Shown here: positions 1 to 10,005 of the stretch, in pieces
Numbering within the stretch: the first letter of the stretch is position 1
Layout of the letters: every line of letters begins with the position of its first letter
NCBI GenBank assembly: GCA_040388605.1
Contig: JAZKBN010000038.1
Location: 1 to 64,000 of the forward strand
Reading direction: 5' to 3'
DNA: 64,000 nt
Origin: JAZKBN01 sp040388605
Lineage (GTDB): Bacteria; Bacteroidota; Bacteroidia; Cytophagales; Flexibacteraceae
Program-made: the position numbers and the translations under genes
The notes under the pieces: model-generated
What the model was told of the DNA's origin: nothing
The model's input: only the letters and a program-made list of their open reading frames with translations
The model's database searches: none

Positions 1-787
1 CCATAGCGAAGAGCGGCCCGGTACGTCCGAAGCCGGTCATCACTTCATCGGCAATACTGATAACATTGTATTTTTCTGCTATTTCCAAAAGCTGCTCCAG
101 AACTTCAACGGGGTAAAGCCGCATACCGGCAGTGCCTTGCAACAGGGGCTCGAAGATGAATGCAGCCACATCACCGCTTTCGCAAATGCGCTGCATGGCC
201 GCTATGGTGGGTTCCCATTGGTTGGCATCATAAGTGTGAATATCCGGGCAGCGGTCGGCGGGGCCCAAGGTCAGGAATTCAGTATCGAACATCCAGGGTG
301 AGAAGGCTGCATTAAATGCATTCCGCTCGGCCACCGACATGGCCCCGAAAGTATCTCCATGGTATGCGCCTTCAAGGGCTATAATTTTCCGTTTGCTTAT
401 GCCTTGGTTGTAGTTGAACTGCATGGCCAGCTTCAGGGCTACTTCCACTGCAGTGCTCCCGTCATCAGAGAAGAAGAACTTTGCCATATTACCGGGGAGC
501 AGGGGTTGAAGCTTTGCCGCTAAGGTAACTGCCGGCTCGTGGGTGAACCCTGCGAAAATTATGTGCTCGGCTGTAAGCGCCTGTTTATAAACAGCTTCGG
601 CAAGGGCAGGGTGGCTGTGTCCGTGAATATTTACCCACCAGCTGCTAACTGCATCCATTATTTTGCGACCGTTGGCGGTATTCAGGTACATGCCGTGGGC
701 GCTTGTAATGTGGATTGGCGGGCCGGCCTTTAATGAGGTGTAAGGATGCCAAACCAGTTGCGCATCGGTTTCCTGTATATGAGTCAT
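1..787 (-). CDS. bioA: BioA, adenosylmethionine-8-amino-7-oxononanoate aminotransferase (3' end outside window)
   Basis: PLP-dependent class III aminotransferase of biotin synthesis, converting 7-keto-8-aminopelargonate to 7,8-diaminopelargonate with SAM as amino donor. About 262 codons are visible, from an ATG at 787 to the window edge. Seen in translation: the N-terminal WHPYTSLK segment, SSWWVNIHGHSHP, the PLP-phosphate-binding region FFSDDGSTAVEVALK, YHGDTFGAMSV, and IADEVMTGFGRTG with the conserved aspartate that contacts the pyridine nitrogen. The catalytic lysine lies beyond position 1. The start is 13 bp after the stop of bioD on the same strand, so the two are almost certainly cotranscribed. 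Family assignment is secure. Confidence 0.95.
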   Translation of the reverse strand, partial: MTHIQETDAQLVWHPYTSLKAGPPIHITSAHGMYLNTANGRKIMDAVSSWWVNIHGHSHPALAEAVYKQALTAEHIIFAGFTHEPAVTLAAKLQPLLPGNMAKFFFSDDGSTAVEVALKLAMQFNYNQGISKRKIIALEGAYHGDTFGAMSVAERNAFNAAFSPWMFDTEFLTLGPADRCPDIHTYDANQWEPTIAAMQRICESGDVAAFIFEPLLQGTAGMRLYPVEVLEQLLEIAEKYNVISIADEVMTGFGRTGPLFAM

Positions 788-800
788 TTTATAATTTCAA

Positions 801-1454
801 TCAGTTTGCAAGGTTGCTGCGCAGTTCAGATGCATAATGCTCTAAAACGCTTTCATTTAATACAGCTTCCGGGAAAAGGCGAAGCAGGCAGGGTGCCTCG
901 GCAATTTGTAAAATTATGCTTTCGCTGTAAGTGTTGCTTTCCCCGTTAAATACTATTCCTTTAATGGAAATGTTTCTGCGTTTTAGCTCGGCAATACTTA
1001 ATAGGCTGTGGTTTATGCTGCCAAGGTAGAGGTTGCACACCAAAATTACAGGCAGGCCTAATTGCTGAATTAAATCTGCCACAAAGAAATCAGGGTTTAA
1101 GGGAACCAAAAGGCCGCCGGCCCCTTCAACAATTAATATCTTTTCGGTAGCGGGTAATTTAAAGGAAGCTTGTTCAATTTTCATCCCCGCCCTGTGCGCT
1201 GCGGCATGCGGAGATTCAGGTGTAGGCAGCAGGTACGTTTCCCGGTGAATTCGCGTTTCATTTAAGGCAGCAAGATGCTGAACAGTTTCAGTATCGCGCG
1301 GCAGGCCTGCCTGTACCGGCTTCCAGTAATCGGCATCAAGGGCGCGGCAGAGCAGGGCACTCACAAGGGTTTTACCACTGTCGGTACTTATTGCCGTCAC
1401 GAAATAACCTTTTGGAGCTTTGCCGGGTTTTATTTTTAATTGGTCTTCGGGCAT
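801..1454 (-). CDS. bioD: BioD, ATP-dependent dethiobiotin synthetase
   Basis: Carboxylates and closes the ring of 7,8-diaminopelargonate to dethiobiotin, the step after BioA. The protein is about 217 aa from the ATG at 1454. An upstream in-frame ATG at 1553 would add 33 residues that resemble nothing in the family and would nearly touch ispH. A P-loop variant STDSGKT lies near residues 23-29, followed by KPVQAG and the EGAGGLLVPL motif. The P-loop is shorter than the classical GxxxxGKT form of enterobacterial BioD; I believe this is usual in Bacteroidota but cannot check it here. It leads the bioD-bioA operon and is divergent from ispH. Confidence 0.92.
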   Translation of the reverse strand: MPEDQLKIKPGKAPKGYFVTAISTDSGKTLVSALLCRALDADYWKPVQAGLPRDTETVQHLAALNETRIHRETYLLPTPESPHAAAHRAGMKIEQASFKLPATEKILIVEGAGGLLVPLNPDFFVADLIQQLGLPVILVCNLYLGSINHSLLSIAELKRRNISIKGIVFNGESNTYSESIILQIAEAPCLLRLFPEAVLNESVLEHYASELRSNLAN

Positions 1455-1555
1455 AAACAAGAGTAAGCAGCTAAAGCAGAAAAGCTGTAATTTTACATGG
1501 TTTTTGCAGCTTCTAAGAACATGCCGATACTGCAAATGCCAATCAGTTTGCAATT

Positions 1556-2440
1556 ATGGAAATAACAATCGATAAAAACTCGGGATATTGTTTTGGTGTT
1601 GAATATGCCATTCGCATGGCCGAGGACGAGATGGAAAACGGCAACGAGCTTTATTGCCTCGGCGATATAGTGCACAACAGCATGGAAGTTGAACGCCTGC
1701 ATAAAAAGGGCCTGCGCATAATAGACCATCAGCAATTAAGTGAGCTGCGTGATTGCAAGGTGCTTATTCGTGCCCACGGAGAGCCGCCCGCTACTTATGC
1801 CATTGCGCTTGCCAATAATATAGAGCTTATTGATGCCAGCTGCCCCGTGGTTTTAAAGCTGCAAAACCGTGTAAAGCACGCCTTCGATAAAATGGAGGAG
1901 CAGAACGGGCAAATTGTAATATACGGCCAGCATGGGCATGCCGAAGTGGCCGGAATTACAGGTCAAACGCAAGGCAAAGCCATTGTGGTTATGAATGAAG
2001 GCGAGCTTGATACCATAGATTACACACGCCCGATAGAGCTTTTCAGCCAGACAACTAAGAGTACAGCCGGCTTTTATACCCTCTCAGAAAAAATTGCAGC
2101 CCGCATGGAGCCCAACGAAAACGGAGAAAAACCTTATTTCGATGCCAACGACAGCATTTGCAGGCAGGTAAGCAACCGGGAGCCCCAGTTACGCAAGTTC
2201 AGCCGGGAGAACGATGTAATTGTTTTTGTTTCCGGCAAAAAGAGCAGCAACGGAAAGGCGCTTTATGCCGTTTGCAAAGGCGAAAATACACGCAGCTACT
2301 TCATTGAAAATGAAACTGAGCTTGAACCCTTTTGGTTTAAGCCAAATGATAAAGTAGGTATCTGCGGAGCAACCAGCACACCTATGTGGCTGATGGAAGA
2401 TGTGAAAAGAGGTTTGGAAGAGCTGGCGGTGCCGGCATAA
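1556..2440 (+). CDS. ispH: IspH (LytB), 4-hydroxy-3-methylbut-2-enyl diphosphate reductase
   Basis: Last enzyme of the MEP pathway: it reduces HMBPP to IPP and DMAPP with a [4Fe-4S] cluster. At 294 aa it has normal length. The three cluster cysteines are visible at C12 (GYCFGV), C96 (DASCPVV) and C202 (SICRQVSNREPQ). Substrate-binding histidines are H40 (IVHN), H74 (RAHGEP) and H126/H128 in the GQHGHAEVAG stretch, which also carries the catalytic glutamate. The TTKST segment is near residue 167. It starts about 100 bp from the divergent bioD start and appears monocistronic. The call is secure. Confidence 0.97.
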   Translation: MEITIDKNSGYCFGVEYAIRMAEDEMENGNELYCLGDIVHNSMEVERLHKKGLRIIDHQQLSELRDCKVLIRAHGEPPATYAIALANNIELIDASCPVVLKLQNRVKHAFDKMEEQNGQIVIYGQHGHAEVAGITGQTQGKAIVVMNEGELDTIDYTRPIELFSQTTKSTAGFYTLSEKIAARMEPNENGEKPYFDANDSICRQVSNREPQLRKFSRENDVIVFVSGKKSSNGKALYAVCKGENTRSYFIENETELEPFWFKPNDKVGICGATSTPMWLMEDVKRGLEELAVPA

Positions 2441-2533
2441 GTAAAATACCGAGCTTAAGTATTACTATTCAGGCAAGGCTCGTTTCTTCCTGATTTCCCG
2501 AAATTTTTATAAGGCGCAATAATTTATATTATT

Positions 2534-2541
2534 TACATTTG
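2534..2541 (+). promoter_or_regulatory. Bacteroidota -7 element upstream of the NHL-repeat gene
   Basis: TACATTTG matches the Bacteroidota sigma-A -7 consensus TAnnTTTG about 90 nt before the start codon at 2632. No convincing TTTG lies 19-20 nt upstream, so only the -7 half is supported. Confidence 0.4.
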
Positions 2542-2631
2542 CTTTATACACCAAAGGCAGGTTTGTTTAATTTCTTGCCTGCCGGTGATTCTTAATATTA
2601 TTTAATCTATAATTATTTCTCGTATTTTAAA

Positions 2632-4476
2632 ATGGAAAAGTCTTTATTTCAAATAGTTACCTTATTGTTTGGTTTACTGCTTTCAGTTTCCGGCTTTGCT
2701 CAAAAAAGCCAAATTGGCCCGGATGGGAAGCCTGATAAAGCTTTCCGGAATAATTCAGGAGCTGAAGCAACCGGAAAGCATTTAGCATCAAAAAAACTCG
2801 GCCCGGTGCAAAACCGGCGATACACAAGTTTTTTAGCAGATACCTGCTCACTCAGGCCAATAACCTCACCATCTGATCGTATGCAGTTTTGCGACGGTGA
2901 GCACCGTATTTCTACTGATGATAAAATTGCCGTTCCTCCCGTTGTAATTACAACTGCCGGCTCTGGCGAACCAGGCTCAGATAACGGAAGCGCCTTATCT
3001 TCACAGTTTAATAACCCTAATGCCGTAATTTTCGACAGGCAGGGGAATATGCTGGTATCTGATTTTGTGAATCATGTAATTCGCAAAATTTCGCCGGCGG
3101 GCAATGTGAGCACGCTTGCAGGTACCGGTGAGGAAGGAAATGCGAACGGCCCGGGAAATACAGCGAAATTTAATTTTCCAAAGGGCTTATGTCTTGACAA
3201 CGATGGTAATCTTTATGTGGCAGATGTAAGAAACCACATAATCAGGAAAATTACCCCTGATGGATTTGTAAGCACTTTTGCCGGTAATGGCATTCCTGCC
3301 TGGCAGGACGGAAATTCAGGCTCAGCATCCTTTAATTTACCTAATGATTTAACTTTTGATAATGAAGGCAATTTATATGTAGCCGATAGGGGGAACCAAA
3401 GAATCAGGAAAATTACTCCTTCCGGATATGTAAGTACTATAGCCGGAAAAGATTCAGGTTTTGCTGAAGGGTTAGGTGTAAATGCAGCTTTTGCTTCTCC
3501 TACCGGCATTGTATTTTATATCGACAGGCTTTTTATTGCAGATGGTGCTAACCATAGGATAAGAGTGTCGTCTTTAAACGGTTATGTATCAAGCGTAGCA
3601 GGCAGTGATACTTCCGGAAATGCCGACGGTGTGGGCATGAATGCAAAGTTGTCAGTTCCGTTTGGCATAACAGCCGACAGGTTTGGTAATATTTATATTA
3701 CTGATATAGGGAATCATAATATAAGGAAATTAACAACCAGGAACAAGCTAAGCACAGTTGCTGGTTCTGTTGTGCCCGGTTTTAATGATGGGCCCGGCAA
3801 TTCTTCTAAATTCAACAGTCCTACAGATTTAATAACAGACTCGCTGGGCAATATTTATGTTTCTGATTACCTGAATAACCGAATTCGCAAAATTACAGTA
3901 AACAAAAAAGTAGATTCGTATATCTGGAATACAGGCGCAAACACCAAATCAATTTTGGTGAGTGATACCGGCCATTACTCAGTAAGGGTTGTAACCGGAG
4001 CCTGTACTTCACAGGCGTCGTTGCCTGTTCTTGCAGTTCATCAACCTGAAGATCCTATTGTCGTGGGAATTCCGTTTGCTGTAGGTGGGATATTTTTCAA
4101 TTGCACGGCAAGATATTTCAGGTTGTTTTTTGATGGCGTTGAAGTCACTAATGCCCGAAGGGATTATGAATATTACCCCGGAAACGCAGTGATAACTTAT
4201 ATCTGTACCGATTCACTTACCTGTGAAGAGCTGGCATCAGTTTCATCTAAAACTATTATTACTCCAATTAAGCTCTTCCCCAACCCCGGAAACGAATATT
4301 TTAGTATAACCGGCATACAAGCCCTAACAGGCTTTGAACTTTATAACAGCATTGGCCAAATACTGATTTCCGGGAAAGCTGATGCAAATACCCAAACCGA
4401 TATAAGTGCATTACCTTCGGGCATATATTATGTCCACATTCCGGGTAAAATCCTCCCTTTAGTCAAAACTGAATGA
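2632..4476 (+). CDS. Secreted NHL-repeat beta-propeller protein with T9SS C-terminal sorting domain
   Basis: This 614-aa protein has a clear signal peptide (hydrophobic core FQIVTLLFGLLLSVSGFAQ, residues 6-24). From about residue 110 to 425 it has six NHL-type propeller units, each with a pattern like DNDGNLYVADVRNHIIRKITP and an interspersed VSTFAG segment. One Ig-like module follows, with the WNTG...SI.V...G.YSV...GAC pattern. The last ~70 residues (LFPNPGNEYFSI...GIYYVHI) form a type A T9SS sorting domain, so export and surface attachment or release by T9SS is inferred. Function is unknown; NHL propellers usually bind proteins or carbohydrates. The protein at the far end of the window has the same modules. 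Confidence 0.88.
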   Translation: MEKSLFQIVTLLFGLLLSVSGFAQKSQIGPDGKPDKAFRNNSGAEATGKHLASKKLGPVQNRRYTSFLADTCSLRPITSPSDRMQFCDGEHRISTDDKIAVPPVVITTAGSGEPGSDNGSALSSQFNNPNAVIFDRQGNMLVSDFVNHVIRKISPAGNVSTLAGTGEEGNANGPGNTAKFNFPKGLCLDNDGNLYVADVRNHIIRKITPDGFVSTFAGNGIPAWQDGNSGSASFNLPNDLTFDNEGNLYVADRGNQRIRKITPSGYVSTIAGKDSGFAEGLGVNAAFASPTGIVFYIDRLFIADGANHRIRVSSLNGYVSSVAGSDTSGNADGVGMNAKLSVPFGITADRFGNIYITDIGNHNIRKLTTRNKLSTVAGSVVPGFNDGPGNSSKFNSPTDLITDSLGNIYVSDYLNNRIRKITVNKKVDSYIWNTGANTKSILVSDTGHYSVRVVTGACTSQASLPVLAVHQPEDPIVVGIPFAVGGIFFNCTARYFRLFFDGVEVTNARRDYEYYPGNAVITYICTDSLTCEELASVSSKTIITPIKLFPNPGNEYFSITGIQALTGFELYNSIGQILISGKADANTQTDISALPSGIYYVHIPGKILPLVKTE

Positions 4477-4506
4477 TCTATTAAGTTTAAATTCCGATTA
4501 AAATCA

Positions 4507-4540
4507 GCAGGCCTGCGCAAATAGGCCTGCTTTTTATTTT
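4507..4540 (+). terminator. Rho-independent terminator after the NHL-repeat gene
   Basis: Perfect 8-bp stem GCAGGCCT/AGGCCTGC (4507-4514 with 4523-4530), 8-nt loop, then a T-rich run TTTTTATTTT. It lies 31 bp after the stop codon. Confidence 0.85.
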
Positions 4541-4591
4541 GTATTAAAACCGCTTATATAGGTCTTTCCGCCCTGCATTTTCGGCCTGCCT

Positions 4592-4622
4592 TTTGCCTTT
4601 CCCCTAATTAACCCGACCTTTG
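4592..4622 (+). promoter_or_regulatory. Predicted Bacteroidota promoter of mfd
   Basis: TTTG at 4592-4595, a spacer of 19 nt, then GACCTTTG at 4615-4622, one mismatch from TAnnTTTG. Spacing fits the Bacteroidota sigma-A consensus, and transcription would begin shortly before the TTG start at 4652. Confidence 0.55.
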
Positions 4623-4651
4623 CAGCAGGAACCAAGGGGGAGAACATCAGC

Positions 4652-7600
4652 TTGAAGATTAAAGAATTTATAAGCCTTTGCCAACAGGATGCATCGGTAC
4701 AGCTCTTAAAGGCACGATTAACCGAAAAGCATACAGCCTTTCAGCTTAAGGGCCTTGCCGGCAGCCAGGATGCCGCTGTTGCATCGGCGCTTTATGGCAT
4801 GAAGCCCGGCCCCAACCTGTTCATTATGAACGACAGGGAAGAGGCGGCCTATTTTTACAATGACCTGCAAAGCCTGCTTGAGGAAGATAACCCGCACCTT
4901 TTCCCCGGCAGCTACAAAAAACCTTATACCTACGAGGAGATAGAAAACGCCAACGTTTTGCAGCGCGCCGAGGTGCTCAGCATTATTGGCGCACTAAAAG
5001 CCGGCGGAGCCTTTGCCGTAGTTACCTGGCCTGAAGCCCTGGTCGAAAAAGTTATCAACCGCCGCAGCCTGCGCGAAAATACATTCGGGGCATCTGTGGG
5101 CGATAAGCTTGACCTGAACTTTATTTCGGAGGTATTAAACAGCTACGATTTTGACCGGGTTGAGTTTGTAACTGAACCCGGTCAGTTCAGCATTCGCGGC
5201 GGTATTGTTGATATATGGTCTTACTCCGGCGATCTGCCTTTCCGAATGGAGCTGTTCGGGAACGACGTGGAGAGCATACGTACTTTTAACCCGGAAACAC
5301 AATTATCGGTTGAGCAGCGTAAAAGCCTGAGCATAGTACCCGATGTGCAAACCCGCCTTTACCAGGAAAAACGAGAATCTTTCGCTGATTTTCTTCCTGA
5401 AGGCACGCTTATCTGGGTTAAAGATCTGAACCTTTGCGGTGAAGTGCTCGATAAGGCTTTCGACCGAGCCGAAGCTGAGTTCTCAAAAATTAAAGCCATT
5501 ACCGGCGGCACAGTAAGCGACCCTGCCGAGATTTTCGATGATTACCTCGCCTTTCAAAAGAGCCTGCTCCGCCATAAAGTGCTTGAATTCGGGCTGCATT
5601 TCCTTGATTTTAAAAAGAGCAAAAAAGAACCGCCTGTAGAAATAACGTTCACCGGCAGGGCGCAGGTTAATTTTAATAAAGACTTCAACATGGTGGCTGA
5701 AGCCCTGAACGGGCTGCACGACAGGCATTATACCACCATTATCAGTTCCGAAAGCGATAAAATTATCAAACAAAAAAGCACANNNNNNNNNNACCATTTT
5801 CGAGGAGCTGAATCACAGCATTAAGTTTCAGCCATTTTACGTTGCCCTGCGCGCAGGCTGGGAAGACAGTACTAACAGGTTGGCTGTTTTTACCGATCAC
5901 CAGATTTTCGACCGCTTTCACCGCAGCAAAGCCAAGGAGAAGTTCAGCAAGACAAAAGCGCTTACCTTAAAGGAGCTGAAGACCCTGCAGCCCGGTGACT
6001 TTGTAACACATATAGACTATGGCATTGGGCGCTTTGTAGGTCTTCAAAAAGTAGAGAACGGCGGACGCATGCAGGAAGCCGTACGCCTTGTTTTCCGCGA
6101 CGACGATTCATTGTTTGTAAGCATACACGGGCTGCATAAAATAAGCAAGTACAGCGGCAAAGAAGGCGGTCCGCCGGCATTAAGCAAGCTGGGGACGGGT
6201 GAGTGGGAGGCCAAAAAATCTAAGGTAAGCAAGAAGGTAAAAGATATTGCCAAGGAGCTTATCAGCCTGTATGCCAAACGTAAGGCTTCTCCGGGCTTTG
6301 CCTTTAGTCCCGATAGTTATCTGCAGGCAGAGCTTGAATCAAGCTTTATTTACGAGGATACCCCCGACCAGGCCAAGGCCACTGCCGACACCAAGGCCGA
6401 TATGGAAAAGCCACACCCCATGGACCGTCTTGTTTGCGGCGATGTGGGTTTCGGCAAAACCGAGGTAGCCATTCGTGCTGCTTTCAAAGCCGTTGCCGAT
6501 AGCAGGCAGGTAGCCGTGTTGGTGCCCACTACCATATTGGCCATGCAGCATTACAAAACCTTTAAGGAGCGCCTTGGCAAGCTGCCCTGTACCGTTGATT
6601 ATATTAACCGCTTCAAGAGCGATAAAGAGATAAAAGAAACCCTCGCTAAAGTAGCTGACGGCCGGGTGGATATACTTATTGGTACCCACCGCCTGGCCGG
6701 TAAAGATGTGGTTTTCAAGAAAATGGGCCTTATGATTGTAGATGAGGAACAGAAGTTCGGGGTAAAAACCAAGGAGCGCTTAAAGGAAATGCGCGTGAAT
6801 GTAGATTGCCTTACGCTAACGGCTACACCCATTCCGCGCACGCTGCAATTTTCGCTCATGGGTGCCCGCGATTTGAGCATTATTGCCACGCCGCCACCAA
6901 ACAGGCAACCTGTAACCACCGAGCTCCGCGTTTTCGAAGAAACATTTGTTCGCGATGCCGTACGTGCCGAGCTTAAACGAGGCGGGCAGGTCTATTTTGT
7001 GCACAACCGTGTTGGCGATATTGAAAGCATGGCCAATACCATTCTTCGCCTTGTGCCCGATGCTCGTATAGGCATTGCCCACGGTCAAATGGATGGCGGC
7101 AAGCTTGAAAATGTGATGCTTAAGTTTATTGAGGGCGAATTCGATGTATTGGTCAGCACCAATATTATTGAAAGCGGGCTCGATATCCCGAACGCGAATA
7201 CCATAATAATTAACCGGGCCCACATGTTCGGCCTGAGTGATTTGCACCAGATGCGGGGCAGGGTAGGCCGAAGCAACCGCAAAGCTTACTGCTTTTTGGT
7301 AACCCCACCCATAAGCCTTCTTACCGCCGATGCCCGCAAGCGCATGCAAACCCTTGAAGAGTTCAGCGAGCTCGGCGACGGTTTCCGGGTTGCCATGCGC
7401 GACCTTGATATTCGCGGCGCCGGAGATATGCTGGGCTCTGAGCAAAGCGGCTTTATTACCGATATGGGCTTTGATGCCTATCACAAGATTCTTGATGAGG
7501 CCATCCAGGACCTGAAGGAAACCGAGTTCAAAGAGCTCTTTAAAGATGAGCTTGATAAGAAGGCCCTTGTGCAGGAATGCGTAATTGAAACAGATTATGA

Positions 7601-8024
7601 GCTCATGATTCCTGATAAATACATCAGCAACATCAGCGAACGACTTGAGCTGTATAACAGGCTTGATAATATTAAGAATGAAATTGAACTGGAAGCTTAC
7701 CAATTAGCCCTGGCTGACCGTTTTGGCCCTTTACCGGCAAATGTGCTTGACCTGATTAAAACAGTTCGCCTGCGCTGGCTGGCTGAAAAAGCAGGTTTTG
7801 AAAAGCTGGCACTTAAAGACGGCAGCCTGCGCGGCACCTTTACCGGCGAAGAAAACAAAAGCTATTTCGAAAGCGACACCTTTGGCGCTGTATTGCGTTA
7901 TGCCCAAAACCACCCGAAAACGGCGCGTTTAAAAGAGCAAACCAAAAAACTCGTACTTAACATCAGCGATGTTAAAAATGTTAAGCAAGCCATTACGGTG
8001 CTTGAAAAGGTGCTTGCAAGCTGA
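4652..8024 (+). CDS. mfd: Mfd, transcription-repair coupling factor (interrupted by an assembly gap)
   Basis: Superfamily 2 translocase that removes RNA polymerase stalled at DNA lesions and recruits UvrA. Before the gap (377 codons from a TTG start) is the UvrB-like N-terminal region; after it, from 5793 in a different frame, are 743 codons. These begin with TIFEEL and the conserved GWED...LAVFTDHQIF segment. They continue with the polymerase-interacting domain (QPGDFVTHIDYGIGRF), Walker A GDVGFGKTE, a DEEQ box (DEEQKFG), TATPIPRTL, and motif VI QMRGRVGRS. The C-terminal TRCF domain includes MRDLDIRGAGDMLG. The total of about 1120 aa matches the family length, so little sequence is missing. 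The frame change is a consequence of the gap, not a real frameshift. Confidence 0.95.
5783..5792. other. Assembly gap (10 N) inside mfd
   Basis: Ten consecutive Ns. For mfd to stay in frame the true missing length must be a multiple of three, so ten is a placeholder rather than a measured length. Confidence 0.99.
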
Positions 8025-8117
8025 TTCAGAACAAATGGCAGGCTGAATTCGTACCTGCAAATGATTACTCGGTATATTAATGCGGGCTTGGCAGTGAAAG
8101 ATTGGCAAATTTTCAGC

Positions 8118-8148
8118 TTGCCGTTTATCTTATTTTGGAATAAATTTG
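8118..8148 (+). promoter_or_regulatory. Predicted Bacteroidota promoter of the unknown membrane protein gene
   Basis: TTG at 8118-8120, a spacer of 20 nt, then TAAATTTG at 8141-8148, a full TAnnTTTG match. It places the transcript start just after 8150. This supports translation from the ATG at 8257 rather than from a longer reading frame starting at 8146. Confidence 0.6.
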
Positions 8149-8256
8149 CATTGCAAACATTTCAATTCCTCTTTTAGCTTCAACCGGCAGGGTATATCAA
8201 ATACCCTGATTCGAAAAGGAATTAACACTTCGGAAATTATACTGAAACCTACTGAT

Positions 8257-9257
8257 ATGATTCATCAGCTCAAATCGCATTGCATGCGCCTTGGTCTATT
8301 ACTGCTGCTTTGTTTTTTTACACTACAGTTACAGGCATCTAAGCCCCCTGTTCCGCCCGAGGAATTAAATCAAAAGAAGATTGAGTACCTGAACAGAACC
8401 GATATAAAAGGCACCTTCGCTGTTCTTGATTCCGGTTTAAAGGCAATGACCGATGATGTGCGTCGCCATAACAAATGGGAGGCTACTGTGAACGGTGTTG
8501 AAAAGGACATGGGTATAATCAAGAAAAAATACCCGACAGCAGATAACTGGACGCCGCAGGAGTTTGTTTTAATGGGTGCCGTAGGTATTATTGTTTTCCT
8601 GCTGCTCTATACCTTTATACTTAATTATTCATTAAGCAAGCTTCGCCGTGAGCATACGGAGCTTGGCTCGCAGTTCGCGCTTTTTAAAGGCGGAAACGGC
8701 TCGGTGGTTCAGAATCTTGTAACCGAAACGGCAGCGTCTAAAGAATTGATGGCCAACCAGGTGCGCAATCTTGTTAAGAATGAAATTACACAATTGCAAA
8801 CAACTGTAAGCTACCTCACCGATACCGTTCAGGCATTAAAAAGCAACGGGAATCAACCCGCCGGGCAGCAGCCAATTGCTCCCAAAACGCCGCCGGCCAT
8901 TGAGGAAGCTGCAATAGCGCCGCCAAGAAATGAGGTNNNNNNNNNNAGTACTTCCCTTTATCAGCCACCGGCAAATTCAAATTTTCTGACAGGCAAACCG
9001 AGCCTGTGCCTCTGAAAACCTTTTTTGAAGTGGAATACGACCGCAGCTCAAGGGAAGGCAAGCTTAGCCTTGTAATCAGCAATGAGATAAACCCTGAATC
9101 GCAGCTGATGAATTACGCAAAGGAGCTCAGGCTTTTTGCCAACATACAGCAATCTGCATTCACAGCACGCTCACTTACGTTCAGGCCTGGAAATGTGAAA
9201 AGAACCATGGAAGGCGGCTGGGACATAACCAAGAAAATTGAGCTGATGGGCAAATAA
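8257..9257 (+). CDS. Unknown single-pass membrane protein with signal peptide (interrupted by an assembly gap)
   Basis: I do not recognise the family. From the ATG at 8257 there is a signal peptide (RLGLLLLLCFFTLQLQA) and about 80 residues outside the membrane. A transmembrane helix near residues 107-127 (MGAVGIIVFLLLYTFIL) and a basic, coiled-coil-prone segment (SKLRREHTELGSQF) follow. The middle is Pro/Ala-rich and is broken by Ns. After the gap the frame resumes at 8949 (YFPLSATGKFKFSDRQ) with a compact domain of about 100 residues ending in GWDITKKIELMGK. Total is about 330 aa. The topology suggests a periplasmic N-terminal part and a cytoplasmic C-terminal domain. No enzymatic motif is visible. 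Confidence 0.75.
8937..8946. other. Assembly gap (10 N) inside the membrane protein gene
   Basis: Ten Ns. Joining the two coding halves in frame needs a gap of 3n+2 bases, so ten is a placeholder. Confidence 0.99.
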
Positions 9258-9328
9258 TGCCCTGCTTTTAAAAATCAGCTTTACCTCCGTACCAAACGGT
9301 CTTTGAAGCTGAAATACTTAAAATAATA

Positions 9329-9369
9329 CAAAGCCCCTGAAATTGATACTCAACATTTTAGGGGCTTTG
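9329..9369. terminator. Hairpin between convergent genes, probable bidirectional terminator
   Basis: Perfect 10-bp stem CAAAGCCCCT/AGGGGCTTTG (9329-9338 with 9360-9369), 21-nt loop. It sits between the plus-strand membrane protein gene and the minus-strand EVE gene. The T-tract is weak on both sides, so termination efficiency is uncertain. Confidence 0.55.
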
Positions 9370-9473
9370 TATGTAAACAGCTTTTTTTTACTTCGTACTC
9401 CTTTAGCCAATGGCTGAAATGCTTATTCGAAAACAGCCTCTTTTACCTGGTTCAACAGGCCAAAGGGATTGTC

Positions 9474-9890
9474 TCATGCCTCATCGCCAAACCCTTCAGC
9501 AATAACGGCATCAAATTGCTCAGGTGTTACCTTGCTCACGCTTAGCCTGTTAAGCCTGAACATTTCCAACTGCCCAAGTATTGGGTGCTTCCTGAGGAAA
9601 TCAATATCCAAAGATTTTTTAAGGGCTTTATAAGGTTTAAATTCAACGGCATACCATTTCCCGGTATCGTCGCCGGGTTCAGGGAAGGCTGTTTTACTTA
9701 CTTCGGCAATGCCGACTATATCTTTACCGGTGTTGCTGTGGTAAAAAAGGGCCAGGTCACCAATTTGCATTGCCTGCATATTATTACGTGCGGCATAGTT
9801 TCTGATATCTGTCCAATCGGCATGGCCGTCGGAATTGAATTGTTCCCAGCTGTAGCACTCGGGTTCTGACTTAATGAGCCAATAGTTCAT
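9474..9890 (-). CDS. EVE-domain protein (THYN1-like)
   Basis: The protein is 138 aa from the ATG at 9890 and opens with MNYWLIKSEPECYSWEQF, the hallmark of EVE (PUA-like) domains. WTDIRNYAARNNMQAMQIGD, LALFYHSN and GIAEVSKTAFPEPGD follow, all conserved in the family. An in-frame ATG 13 codons upstream adds only non-conserved residues. EVE domains bind modified nucleobases in DNA or RNA; the cellular role of free-standing bacterial members is not well established. The gene is monocistronic. The frame stays open for 16 codons after the TGA stop (see findings). Confidence 0.9.
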   Translation of the reverse strand: MNYWLIKSEPECYSWEQFNSDGHADWTDIRNYAARNNMQAMQIGDLALFYHSNTGKDIVGIAEVSKTAFPEPGDDTGKWYAVEFKPYKALKKSLDIDFLRKHPILGQLEMFRLNRLSVSKVTPEQFDAVIAEGFGDEA

Positions 9891-10005
9891 GTTAAAATTT
9901 TGCTGATTTCCTGAAAAGAGAGATTTCAAGCCTCAAAATCGGCTTTAAGCTGCCAAATTCGGTATTTAAGGCATGGTAAAATGATAAAGGCGGTAATTTT
10001 TTTCA

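Noticed and set aside
5783..5880. Apparent frameshift splitting mfd into two genes
   Set aside because: The frame change coincides exactly with the N gap, and residues resume in register with the Mfd family on the other side.
6816..7703. 295-codon open frame antisense to mfd
   Set aside because: Shadow of the conserved mfd helicase coding frame; no signal, domain or promoter, and mfd conservation fully explains the sequence.
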